A DNA stretch of 54,131 nt. It comes from Cytophagales bacterium (lineage in GTDB: Bacteria; Bacteroidota; Bacteroidia; Cytophagales; Cyclobacteriaceae). Shown here piece by piece: positions 27,001 to 33,747 of the stretch. The stretch lies in the NCBI GenBank assembly GCA_022360055.1, contig JAKSDO010000054.1, positions 1-54,131 on the forward strand, given 5' to 3'. Every line of letters begins with the position of its first letter. The first letter of the stretch is position 1. Under the pieces are notes generated by a model, which saw only the letters and a program-made list of their open reading frames with translations, did not search any database and was not told the DNA's origin. A program made the position numbers and the translations under genes.

Positions 27001-28350
27001 CGAAGAACAAGCTTCGTTGATCTCGATGTCGGAGATGGTATTGCTTTGTACGTAAATTGCCTTCATATCCTGCCCTCCGATATCCAGAATAAATGATACT
27101 TCCGGCTCCAGTTCCCTGGCCGCGATAAAATGAGCAACGGTTTCCACAATACCGTAATCAAGCCCAAGCGCCGTCCGGATCAAGTCTTCGCCATAGCCTG
27201 TCACTGCCGATTTTGTGATGGCGACCGTCTTATGCTCGTTGTCAAGCTGATGTTTAAACAGTTTTAATCCTTCAACGACTGTTTCCAACGAATGCCCGTT
27301 GTTGTTTTTATAAAATTGGTAAAGGAGCTTTCCACTTTTGTTTATCACCACCACCTTGGTTGTTGTCGAACCGGAATCGATACCTAGAAAGCAACTCTCT
27401 TCATTGGCAGGAGCTCCGTTCGGGATTTGGATTTTTTTTCGCTGATCGTTCCATTTATCAAGCTCTTGATCGTTGGCAAATAAAGGCTGTAAGCCGTTCT
27501 CGGTTTTTCGAATGTTTTGAGCCGGGCTGAGTCGGTTTAAAAATTGGGATAATAAAACCGGGGGGCGCGAGGTCGATACGGACAGGGCCGCCCCTAAAGC
27601 AATAAAAAGTTCGGAAGCTGAAGGCAAAACAGAATTCCCTGGATCAATCTTTAGCTGTTTTAGGATGGCTTCCCTTAAGTAGCTGATGTACGTTAAAGGC
27701 CCCCCACAAAAAATAAGCGGTGCATTGATCGTGCAACCTCTTGCCAGGGAACCGATTACCTGGCTGGCCACCGCCTCAAATATGGATCCGGCAATTTCTT
27801 CAATGCTGATTTTCCGGCTGATCAGGTTTTGCACATCGGTTTTTGCAAACACTCCACAACGGGCAGCAATGGGATAGGTCCTCCGGGCACTCCATGCAAG
27901 ATCATTTAATTCCTCGACAGGAACGTTGAGTAATGTGGCCATTTGATCGATGTATGCCCCTGTCCCTCCCGCGCAGTTGCCATTCATTCTAATATCCGGC
28001 TTTTTCCGTTCGTCAAACAGAACCAGCTTTGCGTCTTCGCCGCCTATATCCAACAGGCTTTTTATTCCGGTATATTTCTTTTTTGCAACCAAACTGGCTG
28101 CCAACACCTCCTGAATGAAAGGAATACCGGTTTTTTCGGCTATTCCCATCCCGGCAGAACCTGAAAGGGCCATGTGTAGCTGCACATCGCCCATTTGGTT
28201 GAGAATGTCCAACAATAGCTCCTTCAAAGTTTCGACGATGCGCGTATTATGACGCCTGTAGGCAGAGCAGGTAACTGCGTCCGTACGGTCAATTACAACA
28301 ACTTTAGCGGTTGTTGAGCCTAAATCAATTCCCAAACACTGCATTTCCAT
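24091..28350 (-). CDS. Giant acyl-CoA dehydratase activase-type protein (two ASKHA ATPase domains plus DUF2229)
   Basis: A 1419-aa cytoplasmic Fe-S protein. Two BcrAD/BadFG/HgdC-type ASKHA ATPase domains run in tandem. Domain 1 (about 5-260) has GIDLGSTTAK, LDIGGEDAKL and GNCAGGTGAYID (C126). Domain 2 (about 320-580) has GIDSGSTTTK, LDIGGQDMKA and NEACSSGCGSF. A cysteine cluster follows (C610, C613, C617, C630, C636), then DUF2229 and a dehydratase-like domain to the end with C725, C767, C939, C1064, C1099, C1356 and C1362. Archetypal activators drive ATP-dependent low-potential electron transfer into 2-hydroxyacyl-CoA dehydratases. No dehydratase subunits are adjacent. A TetR gene lies upstream, with matching operators. 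Exact reaction unknown. Confidence 0.88.
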   Translation of the reverse strand: MEMQCLGIDLGSTTAKVVVIDRTDAVTCSAYRRHNTRIVETLKELLLDILNQMGDVQLHMALSGSAGMGIAEKTGIPFIQEVLAASLVAKKKYTGIKSLLDIGGEDAKLVLFDERKKPDIRMNGNCAGGTGAYIDQMATLLNVPVEELNDLAWSARRTYPIAARCGVFAKTDVQNLISRKISIEEIAGSIFEAVASQVIGSLARGCTINAPLIFCGGPLTYISYLREAILKQLKIDPGNSVLPSASELFIALGAALSVSTSRPPVLLSQFLNRLSPAQNIRKTENGLQPLFANDQELDKWNDQRKKIQIPNGAPANEESCFLGIDSGSTTTKVVVINKSGKLLYQFYKNNNGHSLETVVEGLKLFKHQLDNEHKTVAITKSAVTGYGEDLIRTALGLDYGIVETVAHFIAARELEPEVSFILDIGGQDMKAIYVQSNTISDIEINEACSSGCGSFIESFANTLGYDIPEFSEIALLSGKPYDLGSRCTVFMNSKVKQALREGASVEDLSAGLAYSIVKNCLYKVLKIKNSAGIGDNIVVQGGTFRNKAVYRAFEVLSEKKIVTSDLPELMGAYGAALYAAKKANHKQASHFTGLDHLDDIKNYTTRMLSCKGCANTCRVTVYTFPNGKKCFAGNKCEKLFSNSHSSKKRGDNIFEHKKQILFGRDKSTAPGTLRIGIPRILNTYENYPFWDSLFSQCGFEVVLSDDSTTALYQKGNRFIMSENICFPAKLSHGHIINLVEKKADRIFFPFVVYEKKEFHHSANSYNCPIVTGYSEVLKSSSELLEPLKIPFDSPGINFNDKALLRKACLSYVLKLGINKTRFVKAFDTAVQEQDEFKQIIRQKNREILNRAIRDNAPVVLMAAHPYHMDTLIHQRASQILSGLGVHVINEEIASECKEGFSRYFAVSQWAYPNRILQAAWWVSRQKYPVGLIQLNSFGCGPDAFITDEINDLAKKNNIPYALIRIDEIASPGSLKLRLRSLVESLNLRRGRHPVCNEDHMNGSPTAVFKKSDRRKTILVPWFSDFYSPFIPVLGKLAGYKLVNLPPSDRSSADLGLSHANNEICYPATLVVGDIIKALESSQYNPDEIAVGITQTGGQCRATNYLALIKRAMAKAGYGHVPIVSVAPADGLYNLQPGFDLDWKKMIRPVFFGLIFVDSLTRLYYATVSREKHKSASNMLRNKYLAQAKELIGKNDHRALYSLLKNAVRDFNAVEVLPEKIPAVGVVGEIYIKYNSYGQFNIIDWLIQNRIEVAIPPLFEFLMQSFVNGEAMKSSHIAMNSGTGIISKLLEWEAEHHIRRYERLLGEFRFYRPVYPIRQNARYASEIVSLANQYGEGWLIPAEIASFARQDIADIICMQPFGCIANHIIGKGIEKKIKHIYPDVNLLFLDFDSGTSKVNLLNRLHFLIQNQKQSVPFYES

Positions 28351-28369
28351 ATTTTTCTGACTATTATGT

Positions 28370-28385
28370 TTGACACTATTGTCAA
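28370..28385. promoter_or_regulatory. TetR-type operator 20 bases before the activase start
   Basis: TTGACA (28370-28375), CTAT, TGTCAA (28380-28385): a perfect 6-4-6 inverted repeat identical in arms and spacing to the one in front of tetR. Confidence 0.7.
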
Positions 28386-28570
28386 CCCCGGGGTAAAGGT
28401 CACCGGAGAAGACACCTTTTTATTGATTACTTATCCCGATACACGCTCAACAAATCATTTTCCAAAGAACAATATATCTGTAAGATATTGAATCATAATC
28501 GAATACGCATCGGGATAACCTCCTCGCTTTCATGAATTACTTTTTGTTTCTCTTATATTGACAATTAAGT

Positions 28571-28586
28571 CTGACATAAATGTCAA
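28571..28586. promoter_or_regulatory. Second TetR-type operator upstream of the activase
   Basis: CTGACA-TAAA-TGTCAA has the same arms and N4 spacing with one mismatch (C for T at 28571). A further TTGACA half-site is at 28558-28563, which could allow a second dimer. Confidence 0.55.
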
Positions 28587-28643
28587 CAAAAAAAGCTAGT
28601 GTTAAATAAAATTAAAAACGACGTCTTTGCCATTTCCTACCTT

Positions 28644-28727
28644 GTCATCTCGACGTCAGGAGAAATCCGGCCTATTCGTGGTGACCCGGTGTCGATTGAA
28701 CCGGATTTCTCACAAGTTACCGATGAC
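28644..28727. repeat. Palindromic intergenic repeat element
   Basis: Outer arms GTCATC (28644-28649)/GATGAC (28722-28727) and inner arms GAGAAATCCGG (28660-28670)/CCGGATTTCTC (28701-28711), followed on the plus strand by a T-run. It shares GTCATCT and AGAAATCCGG with the bcp terminator at 19094, suggesting a dispersed hairpin family that may end transcription. Confidence 0.55.
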
Positions 28728-28835
28728 GTGTTTTTATAATAATCCGTAAATCAAATAAATACACAAGACTACGTCATTCAAATTTGTGCGTTTTGTATAA
28801 AAAGTCAGGTCTCGAAATGACACGTTACGTTTTAC

Positions 28836-29471
28836 TTAACACGGGCTCGGTTTAAGCCAGTTTTCAATTACTGCTATGATTCCTTGCTTGCGCGAAATCA
28901 TAAAATCATAAAATTCTTTCTCTTTATGGTCAAAGAAAAACTCCATAAAAATGGGTTTACTCAATAAAGGGAATAAAGACATCCCCATGAGATTCGCAAA
29001 CAAATCCTCAAGTTTGAACGGTTTGATTATTCCTTCTTCAACTTCTTTTGCAATTTGCTGATGAAGTCCTTCAAAATTCAAATTTTTGGCTCTATATAAA
29101 TTAATGACCCATTCGGCATCCCGTTGCATTTCTATCAGAAGGAATCCGGGAATCATTGGGTTGTCAATTATAAGCTCGATGTATTTGTTTACAAACATTT
29201 CAATCTTTGAGAATACAGGAACATCGGCATCAATGATTTTGGAAAGAGCTGGTATAAATTTGCTTTGAATCGTTTCCAGTACCTTTTCGAAAAGCCGGGA
29301 CTTGTTCCTGAAATAATAATGCAGTGAAGTCCTGCTAATACCGGCTTCATCTGCAATCTGGAGCATTGTCGCTCCATCCACACCATGTTTAAGGAATACC
29401 TTATTGGCCGCTTCTAAAATTCTGGACTCCGGATCTATTGGATTTTCAGACATTTTTTTCATTTTTGACAT
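28836..29471 (-). CDS. TetR/AcrR-family transcriptional regulator
   Basis: A 211-aa repressor-type protein. The N-terminal HTH spans about 15-60 (ILEAANKVFLKHGVDGATMLQIADEAGIS cut after ATM, then RTSLHYYFRNKSRLFEKVL); the helical C-terminal domain would bind an effector. Starts at residues 1, 4 or 7 (29471, 29462, 29453) are all possible. An exact Bacteroidota promoter precedes it, and the inverted repeat TTTGACAT-TT-ATGTCAAA overlaps the -7 box, so autorepression is likely. The same repeat sits before the activase gene downstream, its probable target. Effector is unknown, with an acyl-CoA or fatty acid a reasonable guess. Confidence 0.9.
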   Translation of the reverse strand: MSKMKKMSENPIDPESRILEAANKVFLKHGVDGATMLQIADEAGISRTSLHYYFRNKSRLFEKVLETIQSKFIPALSKIIDADVPVFSKIEMFVNKYIELIIDNPMIPGFLLIEMQRDAEWVINLYRAKNLNFEGLHQQIAKEVEEGIIKPFKLEDLFANLMGMSLFPLLSKPIFMEFFFDHKEKEFYDFMISRKQGIIAVIENWLKPSPC

Positions 29472-29476
29472 ATATG

Positions 29477-29494
29477 TTTGACATTTATGTCAAA
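29477..29494. promoter_or_regulatory. TetR autoregulatory operator
   Basis: TTTGACAT-TT-ATGTCAAA is an 18-base perfect inverted repeat 6 bases before the first tetR ATG. Its right arm shares CAAA with the -7 box (29491-29498), so bound protein would block polymerase. Confidence 0.75.
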
Positions 29495-29522
29495 TTTAAT
29501 AACCATATTATCTTTATCCAAA
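29491..29522 (-). promoter_or_regulatory. tetR promoter of Bacteroidota type
   Basis: On the minus strand TTTG (29522-29519), a 20-base spacer and TAAATTTG (29498-29491) match the -33/-7 consensus exactly. Confidence 0.75.
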
Positions 29523-29892
29523 ATATGTGATTGAAAAAAACACAAAAATATCAGTGGGTGACTGGAACACTACAGGCAGCAGAGGGAGAAAGAAAAACGC
29601 TTCGATTATCCCGGATTTATCCAGAGGTCTGTCCGATACTGCCGGCCTCCGAAACACCTTCCCGCACCGGGGAAATTTCTTCTCCACAGTCAGCACGAGC
29701 ATTTTGTTCGCATCTTCCTTTGCAATGTAGGAAACTCACACCTATTTGGTCTCCATCAGATCATAACACCGGGAGGCGGTTTAGCTTGCAACCAATTGCC
29801 GTCAGGGCCATTCCTATTGGAATCGGGATTGTAAATCCCCCAAATCATCCTAAACGGAGACTTGTCTATGGCAAGTGCCGGTATGGAGCAGT
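29495..29892. other. Gene-free stretch between the Fe-S protein and tetR, possibly decayed
   Basis: No frame here looks like a functioning gene. On the minus strand a 48-codon open stretch (about 29890-29747) begins just past the Fe-S protein stop in another frame and reads protein-like (IDKSPFRMIWGIYNPDSN, then GPDGNWLQAKPPPG) before a TGA. It could be a frameshifted remnant of a C-terminal extension or chance. The plus-strand open frame across this region is antisense to the Fe-S gene and has no family character. Confidence 0.4.
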
Positions 29893-30117
29893 TTACGCTC
29901 TTTCATTCATCTGTAGCGACAGTGCTCCGGAGGGACATTTTCGCACTTGTTCGGCGATATCATTTTTTGGCGCTCCTTTGACATTCACCCACGGCCGTTT
30001 TCTCGGATCAAAAACCGAGGGAAGACCATGGAAACAAATGGCAGAATGGATACACTTATGCGGTTCCCACTTTACTACTAAGTCATCGATCGCGTAGGTC
30101 TTTGTTATATGCTTCAT
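29893..30117 (-). CDS. Small (4Fe-4S) mono-cluster protein, YjdI/Fer4_19 family
   Basis: A 74-aa protein whose ligands are visible as C22-x-H24-x3-C28 (KCIHSAICFHGLPSVFD) and C61 in the C-terminal KCPSGALS, with the family block PRKRPWVNV between them. YjdI-type proteins carry one divergent [4Fe-4S] cluster; their electron partners are unknown. Homologues are often fused or next to a GNAT or CDGSH domain, which is absent here. It follows the uracil-DNA glycosylase-like gene by 40 bases on the same strand. Confidence 0.85.
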   Translation of the reverse strand: MKHITKTYAIDDLVVKWEPHKCIHSAICFHGLPSVFDPRKRPWVNVKGAPKNDIAEQVRKCPSGALSLQMNERA

Positions 30118-30157
30118 GATCGTCTGGTGCGTTTCATATTATAACTTTCCGGAGAAA

Positions 30158-30838
30158 TTAAAGTTTTAATGCAGACGAAATTTTATCAATATACTCATTG
30201 ATGAATTCCCGCTTTCGCTTCAACCGGTATTGCATCACCCAGCGCGGGTGCGGCAAAGGTTGGATATCTTCGAAAAGCCGGTACTTTTTATTCAGATATT
30301 TCAGATACTTCAAGTTTTCCCCCTTCCCCATACTAAAAGCGATATGGCTCAATGCTCCGATTTCAATCTGTTGCTTCAATGATTTCACCATATATGATTC
30401 AAGGAAGTCTCGAACTTCCGGAATATCGTAATAATTCAAGTTCACACCATCTTTAATAAATCCCAGGGGAGAAACACTTGTAAAAAATATGTGTGCGTAA
30501 AACGAATGCACCCCGCCAAACGCTTCGATTACCTCATAGACAAAGACCGAAGACAGCTCCAGTCGTTTATTCAGGTCATTTGAAATACCACATTTCTGCT
30601 CTAATCGAACCGGGTCCGTGAAAGGCACCCCGGTGACTCCGGCGCCAAATCTCCCGGGATTTATACCGATTAAGAATAATCTCGGAGCACGATCGCTATA
30701 ATACTTTTTATAAAAGGATTTTGCCAGTGCATAGCTTGCTTCAACGCTAAAAGGATTCAGTATTTCCACACCATGAGGCAATGATTCCGGGAAATCAAGA
30801 TGATCGATAAAGCTAAAATATTTTTCCTGGAAGGTCAC
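30158..30838 (-). CDS. SMUG-like uracil-DNA glycosylase family protein
   Basis: A 226-aa protein of the uracil-DNA glycosylase superfamily. The catalytic loop is LIGINPGRFGAGVTGVPF (N60, where SMUG1 has GMNPGPFG), and the DNA-intercalation motif is PLPHPRWVMQYR with H196. This pattern fits the bacterial SMUG2/DUF4918 type, which removes uracil or oxidised pyrimidines. Asn instead of Asp at the catalytic position suggests SMUG-like rather than family-1 chemistry. Cotranscription with the downstream small Fe-S protein is possible; no Fe-S cysteine set is present in the glycosylase itself. Confidence 0.82.
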   Translation of the reverse strand: MTFQEKYFSFIDHLDFPESLPHGVEILNPFSVEASYALAKSFYKKYYSDRAPRLFLIGINPGRFGAGVTGVPFTDPVRLEQKCGISNDLNKRLELSSVFVYEVIEAFGGVHSFYAHIFFTSVSPLGFIKDGVNLNYYDIPEVRDFLESYMVKSLKQQIEIGALSHIAFSMGKGENLKYLKYLNKKYRLFEDIQPLPHPRWVMQYRLKRKREFINEYIDKISSALKL

Positions 30839-31287
30839 GTTACAGAATCAAGTTTATATGAGACCATAAAATTTAAGGCGTCTCGTCATCACAGCGCAAC
30901 TCAACCTTAAAAATCCGCAGAACCTGTCCGCAAGAGCGGGCCCGCAAACGTCGGCAGTTGTTTTATCCCCAAAACCGATTTCACAAAAAACCATCTTAAT
31001 CTTTTTCGATTCGTCTTTCAGCAAATAACACTTCTTCCTCATACCTGGCAATGTCGTTTTGCGCTTACCCGGGCCATTCTTTCCTCTACCTTGCACACGA
31101 TCCAGACCTTCAAATCATCCGCTTAAATTACTACTATTTCCGATGCGCCGCGCGGGATAAAAGGGAAGAAGTTCGCGTAAAACTCATTATATTTTCGGTT
31201 GCTCATATCCAAACTTCCCAACCAATCAGATCCAAATCCATATCTCCGGTCTATCCAGGTCAAACAGCCGGCCTTAGTCCCGGATGA
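30839..31287. other. 449-base stretch without a supported gene
   Basis: Short frames exist on both strands (an 80-codon one on minus at 30854-31096) but none has family character or a promoter. A GC-richer patch at about 30920-30955 (GCGGGCCCGC) could form a small hairpin. A near-match to a -7 element (TAAACTTG on minus, 30856-30849) precedes the glycosylase gene. Confidence 0.5.
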
Positions 31288-32529
31288 TTATTTCAGGCTG
31301 TGTATCACGAGACCGCTTCTAAGCTTCGGTTCAAACCAGGTTGTCTTCGGAGGCATAATTTCGCCACTGTCTGCGATGTCGATCAACTGTTGCATCGAAA
31401 CCGGATAAAGTGCAAAGGCAACCTTCATTTCACTGCTGTCAACGCGTTTTTCCAATTCTTCCAACCCGCGTATACCACCGACAAAGTCAATTCTTTTATC
31501 GGTACGCAAATTGACAATATCGAGAATTGGCTCCAGTATTTGTCTCGATAATATTGTGACGTCCAATACACCGATGGGATCATTGTTGTTATACGTCCCT
31601 TCCAATGCAGACAATTTATACCATACCCCCTCCAGGTACATGCCAAATTCATGAAGTTTAGTAGGTTTGTATTCTTGCGGTCCGATCTCCGATACCTCAA
31701 ACCCATCTTCCAATCGCTCCAAAAATTCTTCTTTTGACAATCCGTTCAGGTCTTTTACGACCCGGTTGTAATCGATGATGTTTAATTGATTGTGCGGAAA
31801 ATGTACGGCAAGGAAATAATTAAAAGCTTCATCTCCGGAATAATCCGGATTTTCGTTTCTCAGGTCTTTCCCGACTAATGCCGCAGCCGCCGTCCGGTGG
31901 TGCCCGTCAGCTACATAGGTAGCCGGCAGCTTTTCAAATTCCGAAATGATGTCCGGCACTCGCTCATCGTTCACGGCCCATAATTCATGTCTTACTCCGT
32001 CCCCGGCAACAAAATCATATTCTGCGTCCTTCGCTACAATTTCATCAACGATTTTATCTAAAGTATCCATCGCCGGATAGGCAAAGAATACCGGTTCGGC
32101 ATTCATCATGGATACGCGAACGTGCTTTTTGCGGTCTTCCTCTTTATCCGGCCGCGTGAGCTCATGTTTTTTGATTACGTCGCAAAAATAGTCGTCAACC
32201 GCCGCTGCCGCCACGATGCCGGACTGGGAATTCCCGTCCATGGTCAACCGATAAATGTACAAACTTTCCCTTTCATCCTGAAAAAAAACGCCGTCCTGCA
32301 AGAACCTCTCAAAATTCTCCCTGCCTCTTTGATAGATTTCAGGAGCGTACGGATCCTGTCCGGATGGAAAATCGATTTCCGGTTTTACCACATGAAGAAA
32401 GGAATCCGGATTCCCCTCAGCTTCATGCTTAGCTTCGTTCGTATTCAGCACATCGTAAGGCCGGCTTGCGACCAGATGCACTTTGTTCCTGACAGGTCTG
32501 AGACCTTTAAATGCTTTAATTTTGGCCAT
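31288..32529 (-). CDS. DUF1015 protein of the serine biosynthesis operon
   Basis: A 413-aa protein of the DUF1015 family, last of serC-serA-DUF1015 (22 bases after serA). Conserved segments: RPYDVLN (23-29), HELTRPDKEEDRKKH (about 122-136) and VADGHHRTAAA with DGHHR at 208-212. DGHHR resembles the active-site motif of ParB/sulfiredoxin-fold free serine kinases, so a role in serine or phosphoserine chemistry is plausible, but this is inference. No signal peptide or membrane segment. No phosphoserine phosphatase (serB) is in this operon, which would be the missing step. Confidence 0.87.
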   Translation of the reverse strand: MAKIKAFKGLRPVRNKVHLVASRPYDVLNTNEAKHEAEGNPDSFLHVVKPEIDFPSGQDPYAPEIYQRGRENFERFLQDGVFFQDERESLYIYRLTMDGNSQSGIVAAAAVDDYFCDVIKKHELTRPDKEEDRKKHVRVSMMNAEPVFFAYPAMDTLDKIVDEIVAKDAEYDFVAGDGVRHELWAVNDERVPDIISEFEKLPATYVADGHHRTAAAALVGKDLRNENPDYSGDEAFNYFLAVHFPHNQLNIIDYNRVVKDLNGLSKEEFLERLEDGFEVSEIGPQEYKPTKLHEFGMYLEGVWYKLSALEGTYNNNDPIGVLDVTILSRQILEPILDIVNLRTDKRIDFVGGIRGLEELEKRVDSSEMKVAFALYPVSMQQLIDIADSGEIMPPKTTWFEPKLRSGLVIHSLK

Positions 32530-32551
32530 GGATTTTTACTATATTTATCGA

Positions 32552-33727
32552 TTAATCAACAGGCGGCAACAGCCGTACCATTATAATGCCATCAATATCC
32601 CTGATCTTTTGAATTTGTTCGGACGATATCCCTCCATCGATATCGATAATATTATAGGCAATTTCGCCGCGGTTTTTATTGAGCATGTCGGCAATATTTA
32701 TATTCTCATCCGCCAGTACCGAGGTAATATTACCAACCATTTTCGGAACATTCTTGTTTGCAATGATCAGCCTGTTTCCGCCATTTCTGGGCATACTTGT
32801 ATTTGGGAAATTCACCGAGTTTTTAATATTCCCATTTTCAAGAAAATCCTTTACCTGATCGACCGCCATCACAGCACAATTAGCCTCGGACTCCGGAGTT
32901 GAAGCGCCCAAATGGGGAATCCCGATCACTTGCTCATGTTTCAACAGATCTTCATCCGGAAAATCCGTGACAAAAGATGCAACTTTTCCGGATTCGAATG
33001 CGGCAAAAAGATCTTCCTTATTTACCAGACCGCCTCGTGCAAAATTCATAATACGGACGCCATTTTTCATGATATCCAGCTTGGATTTATTGATGTATCC
33101 CTTTGTCGAATCCAACAGAGGCATATGCAGGCTTATATAATCAGCCTTGCTCAACAGCGAATCGAGACTTATAGCTTTTTGCACATCCTTGGACAGCGAC
33201 CAGGCAGAGTCGATCGAAATGTAGGGATCATATCCAACTACCTGCATTCCAAGCGCCTCGGCAGCATTGGCAACCAGCATCCCGATGGCTCCCAACCCAA
33301 TTACACCCAATGTCTTTCCGTGAAGCTCAGGGCCGACAAAATTGGATTTACCTTTTTCGACAAGTTTGGGCACTTCATTACCTTCACCAACAAGTGTTTT
33401 AGCCCAATTTATACCAGTGTTTAAATTTCTGCTGGATAGAAGCATGGCAGCTACCACCAATTCTTTTACGGCATTTGCATTTGCTCCGGGGGTATTGAAC
33501 ACGACAATCCCTTCCTGTGTGCATTTCTCCAACGGAATATTATTGACGCCCGCTCCTGCCCTGCCTATGGCTTTTAAAGAGGAAGGGAAGTCCATATCAT
33601 GCATTTTAGCACTTCGAACGAGGATGGCATCGGGAGCTGAAAACTCCGAGGCGACCTCATAATTGTCCATTGAAAATCTCTGCAATCCGATGGAAGAGAT
33701 TTTATTTAGCGTCTGTATTCTGAACAT
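32552..33727 (-). CDS. serA: D-3-phosphoglycerate dehydrogenase
   Basis: First committed step of serine synthesis: 3-phosphoglycerate to 3-phosphohydroxypyruvate with NAD. The 391-aa protein has the catalytic domain (SAPDAILVRSAKM, GAGVNNIPLE), the NAD-binding fold (LGVIGLGAIGMLVANAA), catalytic Arg in NFARGGLVNKEDL and His in GIPHLGASTPESEANCA, and a C-terminal ACT domain (VPKMVGNITSVLADENINIAD cut at 20) that usually gives serine feedback. It lacks the extra ASB domain of long-type SerA. Twenty bases after serC and 22 before the DUF1015 gene. Confidence 0.96.
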   Translation of the reverse strand: MFRIQTLNKISSIGLQRFSMDNYEVASEFSAPDAILVRSAKMHDMDFPSSLKAIGRAGAGVNNIPLEKCTQEGIVVFNTPGANANAVKELVVAAMLLSSRNLNTGINWAKTLVGEGNEVPKLVEKGKSNFVGPELHGKTLGVIGLGAIGMLVANAAEALGMQVVGYDPYISIDSAWSLSKDVQKAISLDSLLSKADYISLHMPLLDSTKGYINKSKLDIMKNGVRIMNFARGGLVNKEDLFAAFESGKVASFVTDFPDEDLLKHEQVIGIPHLGASTPESEANCAVMAVDQVKDFLENGNIKNSVNFPNTSMPRNGGNRLIIANKNVPKMVGNITSVLADENINIADMLNKNRGEIAYNIIDIDGGISSEQIQKIRDIDGIIMVRLLPPVD

Positions 33728-33747
33728 AATACCGATAGATTAAAAAG

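Larger units (their letters stand above)
28351..28835. other. Control region upstream of the activase gene, no protein gene
   Basis: No supported coding frame. It holds two TetR-type inverted repeats (28370 and 28571, with an extra TTGACA half-site at 28558-28563), an inverted repeat TTATCCCGAT (28431-28440)/ATCGGGATAA (28509-28518), and a large hairpin at 28644-28727. No clear TAnnTTTG promoter for the activase was found. Confidence 0.6.

Noticed and set aside
29531-30097. 188-codon plus-strand open frame
   Set aside because: It is antisense to the small Fe-S gene, whose cysteine ligands are clear; composition is unlike a real protein and no motif is present.
30854-31096. 80-codon minus-strand frame
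   Set aside because: No start context, promoter or family; probably chance in a gene-free stretch.
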